Part shown: in pieces, positions 56,558 through 64,000 of the stretch
Position numbering within the stretch: the stretch's first letter is position 1
Layout: each line of letters begins with the position of its first letter
Assembly: GCF_005925325.1 (NCBI RefSeq)
Contig: NZ_SRMP01000005.1
Location: 248,001 to 312,000 of the forward strand
Origin: Pedobacter helvus
GTDB lineage: Bacteria; Bacteroidota; Bacteroidia; Sphingobacteriales; Sphingobacteriaceae
DNA: 64,000 nt
Direction: 5' to 3'
Translations under genes and position numbers: made by a program
The notes under the pieces: generated by a model
The model's input: the letters and a program-made list of their open reading frames with translations, nothing else
Told to the model about the DNA's origin: nothing
The model's database searches: none

Positions 56558-59332
56558 TTAAAAATAATAATTAAACAACAATTCGAAGATAGGGTTTTGA
56601 TTATAGTTTTTGTTAACGAAAATTAAACGAGCGCCAACATCGGCAATGGGTTGGTAGCGTAGTAAATTCATGTCGCTTCGTAGTTCCAGACCGAAAGTTT
56701 TGGGCTGGGTTATATTGTTTTGGCTGCCAATGTTTTCATAATGGCTAAAGAAACTTGCTCGTACATTTCTCACGTAAACAAAGGGGCCAATTTCGAGATC
56801 TGGGAATAGAAATGGAAAGCGATAATTGAGTAATAGCGTGTTTTTAAGTAAGCTTTTGGCTGCAATTTGGTTGTAGCCGTAAACAACTGGGATATCGTTC
56901 ACGGTTCTAAAAGTTCCGTTGTTTTGTTGGTAATTGAAGCTTGCCAATAAGGTATGGTTTTTGGCTAGGCCTGGAAAATAGAGGTAGCTCTCGAAAGCAA
57001 AAAGTTTTCCAGTTAAGTGTTGGTCGAACGGAAGATGCTGGTATTTAAATTCAAATGCTTGTGCCCATTTTGGAGCAATGTCTCTTTCTGCACTTCTTAT
57101 CTGATGCGTAAAACCGAAGCGATAAGTCATTGGGAATTCGATTGTATTTACCAATCTCGATGCGTCTACGGCGTTAAAATGTCTATTGACGTAATAGGTA
57201 CCGGTTTCTGCAATGAAACTGAAATTGTGGTTAAATGAATTGAAGCTTATTGGTTGAGATACGGTTAAGCTCGTGAAGTCTTCTCGCCATTGCGCTTGAT
57301 GTATGGCGTTTTGAAAACGATAATTGGTAAGCCTAGGTCGGTTGCGGTAGCTCAAATTGATAACCGGATAGAGTGCTTTGTATCTTAAACCAGCATTATA
57401 CTCAACGCGACGTAACGAACTTTCATAGGTAACGCCTGCGTAAAAGCTCGTGGTGTTCAGTAGGTCGTCTGATTTGAGTTGTAGGCCTACTCGTTCTACA
57501 GCATCGTCAGCAGTTGGGCTAATGCTATGGAAATTGAACATGTGTTTTAACGGGCTATATGGCTTGGAACTGAAAGTGCTATCTGGAACGTTGGCAAAAA
57601 CATAATCCTCCTTTTTAGTTTCTTGGCCGTAGTACACAAAGTTGTTTGCTTGCACTTCGGTAGGAGCTATGTTTGTTTTCGCTATTTCATACCCCATCAA
57701 TTTGTAATCGTTAAACAGCAGACTTTTTCCGTTGTCAGTAATACTTGCATTAAAGGCGCCGTATTTAGAAGCTGTAAGAGCGCTTATCTTTTTTGAGGTG
57801 GGGTCTATTTCGTAAATATTGTCTACTCCGCTGTAATGAGCGTTAAATGCTATTCTGTCGTTAAAAAATATTGGTCTGCTTAATTGTTGTCTGGTGTTGC
57901 TAATTAAAACTTCTTTTCTCTCATTGTTTTTCAACCAAAGGGATTTTCCTTCTTCGCTAACACTGATCCACGAAATTTGACTTCCATCATGATTTAACGC
58001 TGGAGTTTGCAATTGATAATTTTCTGAATTGAGTAAGCTGTCGGTTACTTTGCCCGTTTCGATATCCAACATCACCAAGGTATGGTGATTGCTCAAATCA
58101 ATTTGCACTGCGATTAATTTTTTTCCATCGCCAGAAATGCTTGGCGCAAATAATCTGGTTTTGTGGGTGAGTTGTTTTTTCTTACCGGTTCGAAAATCGT
58201 AAGTGCAAACTACGTTGTAGCTTCGTTGTTTGTATCTTGGGTCTTCTCGTCTCTCTTCCCAAACAATTTTGTTGTTTCCGTAACTGTACCATGGTTGTTC
58301 TTGGTAACCGATCTTGAACAAAGTTTTTTCTTTTTTGGTAGGAGAGATGATCACGAAGCCTGGCGTCTCGCTCTTACTTTGTTTAATCACAAGGACGTTT
58401 TGATCGGGTAATTGAGTAGGCAAATAAAAGTGCGTTGCATACCCCGATTTTTTGTTTAAGCTCACGTAATCTACCGACTTATTTTTTGATGCCTGTTGAG
58501 CCCAATCTTGTTTTAAATTTTCTAGAGTTTGGAGGTAAAAATTTCTCGTGTTTTTGCCAGTGAATTTTTTCAGGCTTTGCGAAAAAGGGTACAGTCTAAA
58601 GGGTCTCTTATTAATGTCAGAAAGTAACTGGTTTCCGATGTCTGTTCCATGCTCTTTTTGAAGTTGGGAATTCATCAGATATCCGAGTTGATAATAGCCA
58701 GGGGTGATGTCTTTCTCGGAGCCGAAATAGCTCTTCGAATAAGGGAACTTTTTGCCTTCCAAAAGTAAGGTCCTGAATGGCATGATCCAACTTGGCTGCC
58801 GACCTCTTCCCGAGTAGGTCAGGGCAGTCTCAGTGCTCACTGCATCTCCTTCCAAAAACCAAAGCGGCATACTCACCCCGATGTACCCAAAGTAGATCTC
58901 TTCCGGAAATGGAAAACCTTTCTTTCCAGTGAGCTTGTTGAACTGGGCAACGTGACGTAGTTCGTGTACTGAAAGGTTGTTTAGCCAATCTTGATTGTCG
59001 AATTGTTGAGGTGAGATAGTGTATAGTTGTGATTTTTTTGGAGCGAGCTGAACGAAGCCGTTCGAGGTCGTTCCTTGGTTCTGTAACAGTATCGGGATGA
59101 TAGTTTTGTTTTCACTAAGGCTTGCACCCACGGTAGGGTAGATGTAGGCAAAGGTATTAGCCATTCTTTGAGCATCTTTTTCGAGTTCGCTCGGATAGAT
59201 GATTTTAAAGCCGCCATGATTGATCTGTCTCCATTTTACACTAAGCGGCGTTTGGCTTTCATCAAAAAATTGGCAAAAACTGTTTGAAAAAGTAAAAGTT
59301 GATATAATTAATATTAATAGATTGATTTTCAA
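56558..59332 (-). CDS. HExxH peptidase with propeller and outer-membrane barrel domains
   Basis: A 924-residue secreted protein (signal peptide about 1-20). Residues about 110-200 hold a gluzincin-like site H123-E-L-R-H127 with Glu161 in LEGDAVSTE. Residues about 310-600 have TolB/WD40-like blades (IISPTKKEKTLF, ISGDGKKLIAVQ, NHDGSQISWIS). The last about 290 residues are beta strands rich in aromatic residues ending in NYYF, an outer-membrane barrel terminus. It is probably a cell-surface protease or import protein. The start is TTG (59330-59332); a long gene-free region lies upstream. Confidence 0.8.
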   Translation of the reverse strand: MKINLLILIISTFTFSNSFCQFFDESQTPLSVKWRQINHGGFKIIYPSELEKDAQRMANTFAYIYPTVGASLSENKTIIPILLQNQGTTSNGFVQLAPKKSQLYTISPQQFDNQDWLNNLSVHELRHVAQFNKLTGKKGFPFPEEIYFGYIGVSMPLWFLEGDAVSTETALTYSGRGRQPSWIMPFRTLLLEGKKFPYSKSYFGSEKDITPGYYQLGYLMNSQLQKEHGTDIGNQLLSDINKRPFRLYPFSQSLKKFTGKNTRNFYLQTLENLKQDWAQQASKNKSVDYVSLNKKSGYATHFYLPTQLPDQNVLVIKQSKSETPGFVIISPTKKEKTLFKIGYQEQPWYSYGNNKIVWEERREDPRYKQRSYNVVCTYDFRTGKKKQLTHKTRLFAPSISGDGKKLIAVQIDLSNHHTLVMLDIETGKVTDSLLNSENYQLQTPALNHDGSQISWISVSEEGKSLWLKNNERKEVLISNTRQQLSRPIFFNDRIAFNAHYSGVDNIYEIDPTSKKISALTASKYGAFNASITDNGKSLLFNDYKLMGYEIAKTNIAPTEVQANNFVYYGQETKKEDYVFANVPDSTFSSKPYSPLKHMFNFHSISPTADDAVERVGLQLKSDDLLNTTSFYAGVTYESSLRRVEYNAGLRYKALYPVINLSYRNRPRLTNYRFQNAIHQAQWREDFTSLTVSQPISFNSFNHNFSFIAETGTYYVNRHFNAVDASRLVNTIEFPMTYRFGFTHQIRSAERDIAPKWAQAFEFKYQHLPFDQHLTGKLFAFESYLYFPGLAKNHTLLASFNYQQNNGTFRTVNDIPVVYGYNQIAAKSLLKNTLLLNYRFPFLFPDLEIGPFVYVRNVRASFFSHYENIGSQNNITQPKTFGLELRSDMNLLRYQPIADVGARLIFVNKNYNQNPIFELLFNYYF

Positions 59333-60688
59333 TATTTTGTTATTTTACAATTGGTTTTCTGATTGTGTTTGCTAATTTTTTTAGTTTTTAATTGAGTAGG
59401 GATATTTGTTTTATGTGTTTTTTAAATTTATATAATTTTTATAAATAATTGATTTTTAAATAATTATTTGTTTTTTATGTTTTATGTTTTTGAGCTGTTT
59501 ATTGTATGTTATGTGCTGATCTTTATATCGAATGAGATAAAATCAACAGCTCTAATATAGGACAAAAAAATGAGAAATTATATACACTATTTATGTTGAT
59601 TTTTACGCTTTAAAAATGACGCTATTTTCAAAAATGTATAAGTTTTCCATATAAAATCTACAGATTTTTGTTGGGGATTTTGGTGTATTGAGTAGTTAAA
59701 ACTCGTGTAATTAGATGGTGTGTTGTGTGAGTTTATCTTATGTTTTATGAAAATTTAGGTAAGCTATTTCTTTCTTTTAGGTGATTTTGTTTTGTGTACT
59801 TAGTGTTCTGTTTTGTTTTTTTTGTTTTTATTTTTTCTCTTTATTTATGTTTCATAGTGTACAATTTTGATATTATTTTTTTAGGTTTTTAATGTCTTTT
59901 TGGATCAATATATGGGAATATAGTGCTAAGTTTTGTCATCCTATTTTTGGATTTCTTGCCGTTGAGCTTTAAGATTTTGGTGTTGACAGACACTAAGTTT
60001 TTAGAGGTGAGTCATTAAGGTTTTCCGTTTTATTACGTTTAAAATAACTTCATTTTTGGCTGCTGTTATAGGATGTTTTTAAGTCTTTTTTTTGGTTTTT
60101 TAGTGCCCATTTTTTGAGCGGTAAAATGCCTTTTATTAGATCAATTTTTGTTGGTTTTTATTTGCAGAAATTGATGAAGATTTGGATGTATTTCTTGTTG
60201 GCTTAAACTTCGGATGACAGCCTTTTTTGGACACTTAATTGCTGCTAATAATTGGATTTTAAATAGTGAAATGAGCTTTGGTTTTTGCTCTGGATTTAGT
60301 TCGCTTTTGTTTCTTAAAAGCGAAGGAAAAAGGTAGTTTTTGTCCAGAATCTATGGTGGTTTTGTTCGTTGGTTTTTCGATTAGAATACCTTCATTTTGC
60401 GGTTTTCAACTGCTATTTTTTTTTAATTTTTTTTTGCGGTATGGGTGCTTTTTGAGACGCTTTTGTCTCTAAATGGGTTGTATTTTGCTGAGTTAGCTGC
60501 TGTATAATGCCGTAACGGGTTGTTGAGCGGGAATTGTTATGTCTTATGCCCAATAAAGATGTTAGAGGGGCTTAAAAACGGTTTTTTCAGATTTGTGCTT
60601 TTTGAAACCCTAAATTGAAGGTGTCAATTAGCAAAATACTCCAGTTAAAAGAGAGTTATTTAGACTAACCAACAAAAATGTGATGCTT
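59333..60688. other. 1.36-kb gene-free, keto-rich (G+T) region
   Basis: No supported gene lies between the 924-residue gene (start) and the LptF/G gene (stop). The plus strand is mostly T and G: for example, 40 of 60 bases are T in 59821-59880. Stops are scattered through all frames. I see no terminator, tRNA or repeat of the families above. A 64-codon frame at 60278-60472 is not supported. It may be a long 5' leader, an old gene ruined by mutation, or an AT-rich regulatory region. Confidence 0.6.
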
Positions 60689-61792
60689 TTATTTTGGTGC
60701 TTTTCTTAGTAGATAAAGGCCTAAGATTCCAAATATAACTACGGGTAATAGGTTTGCTAATAGTGGTGGTACGCCCCCTTTGGTAGAGAACATTTTAGCA
60801 AATTGATTGAGTACGATAAACAAGAAACTTAAAACTATGCCTATTCCTAGTGGTAAACCTACACCGCCACGTACTTTCCTGGAAGACAATGCGACGCCTA
60901 TTAAGGTAAGTACAAAAGCTGATAATGGCTGTACATAACGCTTATATTGCTCAAAAAGCAAGTCGTTCATAACGCCAGAACCTCTAATTTTCTCCTTTTT
61001 AATCTTATCGGCAAGTTCCTTGCTGGTCATGCTTTCAACCACGTTATCATACACAGAGAAATCATCTGGTTTCATGTCCAAAACGGTATCTTTTGTCTTG
61101 GTATTAGCATAAACCATAGTTTCTTTCAAGTCTTTTATAGTTCTGGTAGTGTAGTTAGTTAGCTTCCAAACACGTTTAAGCGAATCGTAACTGATTTGTT
61201 CTGCAATTAGCTTTTTCTCCAATACATCGCCTTTAAAGCGATCTAAGGCGAACCTATAGCCAATATTGCTGCGGTTGTCGAAATTATCGATATAGATGTA
61301 GGTATTCTCATCTATTTTCATGTGAATATTCGATTTCGTATAGGGGTCGTTTTTCTTAATTACTTGGTTTTCAAAGCTGTTCTTGATCTTGTTGGTGTAG
61401 GGCAACATGAAGAGGTTGGCAGCTAAATTAAGCGAAAAAATAATGAATGCCGAGATGAAATATGGCCTTAAAAAGCGATTGAAACTTACTCCTCCGCTTA
61501 AAATGGGTACAATTTCAGTCTGATCAGCCATTTTTGCAGTAAAGAAAATTACCGCAATAAAGTTCATTAACGGCGAGAGCATGTTAACGTAAAAAGGTAT
61601 GGAGCCGGCATAGTATTGGGTTACAATTTCCCAAGCCGTCATGTCGTTTCCTAAGAAGTCGTCAAGCTTTTCCGAAAGGTCAAAAATTACAATTACCACC
61701 ACAAAAACAGCTAATGTGTACACAAAAGTACCCAAGTATTTGCCGATAATGTAGGCGTCAATAATCTTTGAACGTCGCTTGAAGAAACCCAT
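60689..61792 (-). CDS. LptF/LptG-family permease (YjgP/YjgQ)
   Basis: A 367-residue inner-membrane subunit of the lipopolysaccharide export bridge, with six helices (three at the N-terminal 20-130, three near 285-365) around a periplasmic beta-jellyroll domain (about 140-280). Signature: YIIGKYLGTFVYTLAVF and VVVIVIFDLSEKLDDF, SPLMNFIAVIFFTAKMADQTEIVPILSGGVSFNRFLRP. It works with LptB and LptC. tgt ends directly upstream with no spacer, so the two genes are on one transcript. Confidence 0.93.
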   Translation of the reverse strand: MGFFKRRSKIIDAYIIGKYLGTFVYTLAVFVVVIVIFDLSEKLDDFLGNDMTAWEIVTQYYAGSIPFYVNMLSPLMNFIAVIFFTAKMADQTEIVPILSGGVSFNRFLRPYFISAFIIFSLNLAANLFMLPYTNKIKNSFENQVIKKNDPYTKSNIHMKIDENTYIYIDNFDNRSNIGYRFALDRFKGDVLEKKLIAEQISYDSLKRVWKLTNYTTRTIKDLKETMVYANTKTKDTVLDMKPDDFSVYDNVVESMTSKELADKIKKEKIRGSGVMNDLLFEQYKRYVQPLSAFVLTLIGVALSSRKVRGGVGLPLGIGIVLSFLFIVLNQFAKMFSTKGGVPPLLANLLPVVIFGILGLYLLRKAPK

Positions 61793-62923
61793 TTACAGTT
61801 TTGTTCCTAAAATAGTAACCATTTTGTTTTTCCACTCATAAAACTCGCCAGAAATGATTTTTTCGCGAGCTTCATTAACCAACCACAAATAGAAATGAAG
61901 GTTGTGTAACGTCGCAATTTGAGCGCCTAAAATCTCTTTGCTATGCATTAGATGGCGCAAATAAGCTTTCGTGTAGACCTGATCTGCAAACAAATCGCTG
62001 TCAGCATCAATTGGAGAAAAATCGTTAGCCCATTTCTTATTGGTGATGTTGATCATCCCGTTTTTGGTGAAAAGCATTCCATTTCTGGCATTACGAGTAG
62101 GCATTACGCAATCGAACATATCTACCCCTAACGCAATATTCTCCAAAATATTGACTGGTGTACCTACACCCATCAAATAACGAGGTTTTTCGTAAGGTAA
62201 AATGTCGCAAACTACCTCAGTCATAGCATACATTTCCTCAGCAGGTTCACCTACAGAAAGACCGCCTATAGCGTTTCCTTCTCGACCCATTGAGGCAATA
62301 AATTCCGCAGATTTGATGCGCAAATCTTTATATACAGAACCCTGCACAATAGGGAAAAGTGTTTGATCGTAACCGTATTTTGGTTCAGTAGTATCAAAAC
62401 GTTCACAGCAGCGCTTCAACCAACGATGTGTCATGTTGATTGAGTTGGCAGCGTATTTATAGTCACAAGGGTAAGGTGTACATTCATCAAACGCCATAAT
62501 GATGTCAGCTCCAATGGTGCGTTGAATGTCCATGGCGTATTCTGGCGTAAACAAATGCTTAGAGCCATCAATATGCGAACGGAAGGTAACTCCTTCTTCC
62601 TTAATTTTACGTACTTTACTTAACGAATACACTTGGTAACCGCCGCTGTCTGTTAAAATAGGTCGGTCCCAGCCGTTAAATTTATGTAAACCACCAGCTG
62701 CTTCTAAAATGTCCAATCCCGGACGAAGGTATAGGTGATAGGTATTGCCCAAAATAATTTGAGCTTTAATATCATCCTTTAATTCTCTTTGGTGTACCGC
62801 TTTCACCGTTCCAGCGGTGCCTACAGGCATAAAAATGGGTGTTTGTATGTCGCCGTGAGCTGTGCTAATAACACCTGCTCTTGCTTTAGAATTTGGGTCT
62901 TTTGCCTGTAAATCGAATTTCAT
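61793..62923 (-). CDS. tgt: tRNA-guanine(34) transglycosylase
   Basis: A 376-residue enzyme that swaps guanine 34 for preQ1 in His, Asn, Asp and Tyr tRNAs. Substrate-pocket Asp in LTDSGGYQVYSL, GGLSVGEPAEEM, and the nucleophile Asp in MFDCVMPTRNARNG. The C-terminal zinc site is altered: E. coli has CDCYTC where this protein has SDLFAD, so the three Cys ligands are missing though the following His (LHNLHFY) is kept. A TATTTTTG box ends 8 bases before the ATG. lptF/G starts on its stop codon edge. Confidence 0.94.
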   Translation of the reverse strand: MKFDLQAKDPNSKARAGVISTAHGDIQTPIFMPVGTAGTVKAVHQRELKDDIKAQIILGNTYHLYLRPGLDILEAAGGLHKFNGWDRPILTDSGGYQVYSLSKVRKIKEEGVTFRSHIDGSKHLFTPEYAMDIQRTIGADIIMAFDECTPYPCDYKYAANSINMTHRWLKRCCERFDTTEPKYGYDQTLFPIVQGSVYKDLRIKSAEFIASMGREGNAIGGLSVGEPAEEMYAMTEVVCDILPYEKPRYLMGVGTPVNILENIALGVDMFDCVMPTRNARNGMLFTKNGMINITNKKWANDFSPIDADSDLFADQVYTKAYLRHLMHSKEILGAQIATLHNLHFYLWLVNEAREKIISGEFYEWKNKMVTILGTKL

Positions 62924-62931
62924 ATAGAATG

Positions 62932-62939
62932 CAAAAATA
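62932..62939 (-). promoter_or_regulatory. Putative -7 box of tgt
   Basis: Minus strand TATTTTTG, 8 bases before the ATG at 62923. Confidence 0.45.
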
Positions 62940-63046
62940 ATAAAATTCGTGTTAGACAGGTATGGTTTAAGATATTATTGCTGCCAAACCCAAACAAACC
63001 AATTTGCATGGCGTTGTAAAAAAGGTCATCAAAAAATGTTAACATC

Positions 63047-63718
63047 ATGAAGATTTTCGTCATCGGTATTTTATTCGTTGTGTTTCAGCTCAGTGCGCAA
63101 GCGCAATACGAAGGCTCGGCTACGGCCAGTTTGGGTATGGGACATGGTTACACGGCTTTAAGTCAAAGTGTAATGAGCAACGCTTTTAAGAATACTGGCA
63201 AAGCTACCAGTAAAGCAAGCAATGCTGATTATCTGTATTTGGGCTTCAGTCATTTTAGAGATTTCGAAGCGCTCTTGTTTAATAAGGTTTTAGCGAATAA
63301 CAAGAACACAGATAAAGGAAAGCTGAGGAGTTTTTTAACGGGTACCAGAACGATGTATCATTTTGATAGCAGAGCTCAGAAACTGGGATTAAAGTCTAAT
63401 TATTTGTCGGATATTTTGGCCATTGGCATTGCTTGGAATTGGGAAATGTACCACCAAGTTTCTGCTGATAAAACAAAAGTGATCAATCTCCGAAATTCGA
63501 TTAGAAGTAACATGTCTAAGAACGAAGTTCAAAGTAAACTGGCGAAAATGTCTGAATCCGATAGGCGGAACTGGATTTTGAGTTTCATGTATAATAATAG
63601 TATGTTAGCTTATCAGATCAAGCAAAACGGAAAGACTTCTACCATAAATAAACAGCAGTTAGCTAAAACTGCGGCTTTGGCTGGGGTTCCAGATATCTCT
63701 AGGGTGTCTTTGAAATAA
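63047..63718 (+). CDS. Secreted protein of unknown function
   Basis: A 223-residue exported protein (signal peptide about 1-19, ending LSAQAQ). It has no motif I recognise. Central features: a Ser/Lys-rich N-terminal third, LGLKSNYLSDILAIGIAWNWEMYHQV, and a C-terminal helix region with RRNWILSFMYNNSMLAYQIKQNGK. Single gene with a short AT-rich leader. Confidence 0.7.
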   Translation: MKIFVIGILFVVFQLSAQAQYEGSATASLGMGHGYTALSQSVMSNAFKNTGKATSKASNADYLYLGFSHFRDFEALLFNKVLANNKNTDKGKLRSFLTGTRTMYHFDSRAQKLGLKSNYLSDILAIGIAWNWEMYHQVSADKTKVINLRNSIRSNMSKNEVQSKLAKMSESDRRNWILSFMYNNSMLAYQIKQNGKTSTINKQQLAKTAALAGVPDISRVSLK

Positions 63719-63752
63719 TTTAATTGTTGGAAAAGCAATGCCAAGTTGTACT

Positions 63753-63832
63753 ATTAATGTTAGTCCCGCTTTCGCTCATAGTCCGCTCCCAACTGACGTT
63801 GGGATACGGGCTAATCCGCTCAATCGGGTTTA
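63753..63832 (-). repeat. Modular dispersed repeat, inverted degraded copy
   Basis: On the minus strand: ACCCGATTGAGCGGATTAGC, the palindrome TCCCAACGTCAGTTGGGA, then GAGCGAAAGCGGGACTAAC. It is head-to-head with copy D (63868-63998). Confidence 0.6.
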
Positions 63833-63867
63833 TATCACTTAAACCTGTGCAGTGGAACTTGCCAAAT

Positions 63868-63998
63868 AAACCCAATTGCAGCGGAAATACTTTTTGAGGA
63901 AGTAGATGCCTAAGTTTTTGATTGAGCCGATGCGAAAAAAGATTGTAGCGTAAAGTGGGACTGCGGTAACCTAGAACTGCTGCAATTGCTTTTCTAAT
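63868..63998 (+). repeat. Modular dispersed repeat, copy D
   Basis: AAACCCAATTGCAGCGG, AAATACTTTTTGAGG, then AAAAAAGATTGTAGCG, TAAAGTGGGACTGC and the end AATTGCTTTTCTAAT. Both GATTGTAGCG-type modules are present. It lies after the last gene, at the right edge of the window. Confidence 0.75.
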
Positions 63999-64000
63999 CA

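Noticed and set aside
59635..59670. Possible dif-like chromosome resolution site (TGTATAAG...CATATAAAA)
   Set aside because: The match to known dif arms is poor and the region is so AT-rich that such strings are expected by chance.
60278..60472. 64-codon frame on the plus strand, MVFALDLVRFC...
   Set aside because: It lies in the T-rich gene-free region, has unusual Phe/Leu/Cys content from T-rich DNA, and shows no recognisable motif or promoter.
1..64000. tRNA, rRNA, CRISPR arrays, insertion sequences or prophage genes
   Set aside because: I found no cloverleaf, rRNA motif, regularly spaced direct repeats with unique spacers, transposase, integrase or phage structural gene. The dispersed repeats are irregularly placed and differ in orientation, so they are not CRISPR.

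Overview
The window looks like chromosomal DNA of a Bacteroidota species, most likely family Sphingobacteriaceae (Pedobacter-like). The evidence is AT-rich DNA, almost no Shine-Dalgarno sequences, promoter -7 boxes of the Bacteroidota form TAnnTTTG, lineage-typical proteins (GldC, a PUR-alpha-like DUF3276 protein, DUF4290, DUF3810, DUF5362, a CcmF-type cytochrome c maturation set) and intergenic spaces filled with short palindromic repeats. I found no rRNA, tRNA, CRISPR array, insertion sequence, prophage or plasmid gene. This is core genome, and most of the unusual content lies in the spacers and in altered catalytic residues of otherwise ordinary proteins.

Layout. 1-5.9 kb: a partial leucine-dehydrogenase-like gene, an ABC exporter, a PUR-alpha-like protein, a class A beta-lactamase-fold hydrolase, a small membrane protein and ychF. 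6.2-16.8 kb (mostly minus strand): murA with a DUF4290 gene, pcrA, a DUF493 protein, an alpha/beta hydrolase, an SRPBCC protein, two bacterial PH-domain membrane proteins and a secreted zinc peptidase. 17-30.9 kb: hscA, a glycosyltransferase, miaE, a DUF3810 membrane zincin, dihydroorotase, a RhlE-like helicase, gldC, a hybrid histidine kinase, maf, a Spy-like periplasmic protein, a KdsC-like phosphatase, iscX and ferredoxin. 31-38.2 kb: cytochrome c maturation genes ccmB, ccmC, ccmD and ccmE, ccmF on the minus strand, split by a glutamate dehydrogenase gene. 38.3-51.4 kb: ZIP transporter, PAP2 phosphatase, methyltransferase, glmM, a cysteine desulfurase, DUF485 plus acetate-type symporter, tag, an epimerase-like protein, a Tat-exported metallo-beta-lactamase-fold protein and cydAB. 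51.4-64 kb: two peptidases, a broken TetX-like monooxygenase fused to an AraC remnant, YciI-like and LapA-like proteins, a 924-residue peptidase/propeller/barrel protein, a 1.36-kb gene-free keto-rich gap, an LptF/G permease, tgt and a secreted protein of unknown function.

Shared themes. Iron-sulfur assembly is represented by three separated loci (hscA; iscX and fdx; a cysteine desulfurase) and sits near haem delivery (ccm) and the oxidase cydAB. Envelope functions recur (murA, glmM, LptF/G, KdsC-like, PAP2, PH-domain proteins).

Main points for follow-up: (1) a modular dispersed repeat with seven recognisable copies, ending in a terminator-like hairpin and carrying variable inserts; (2) a second repeat that ends just upstream of the -7 boxes of rhlE and ccmB and overlaps or abuts the stop codons of iscX and ychF; (3) a perfect 14-bp inverted repeat that would pair the start codon of the zinc-peptidase gene; (4) lost or replaced active-site residues in the leucine-dehydrogenase-like protein, MurA, dihydroorotase, Tgt, CcmE and the beta-lactamase-like protein; (5) a deletion fusion that created the monooxygenase pseudogene.
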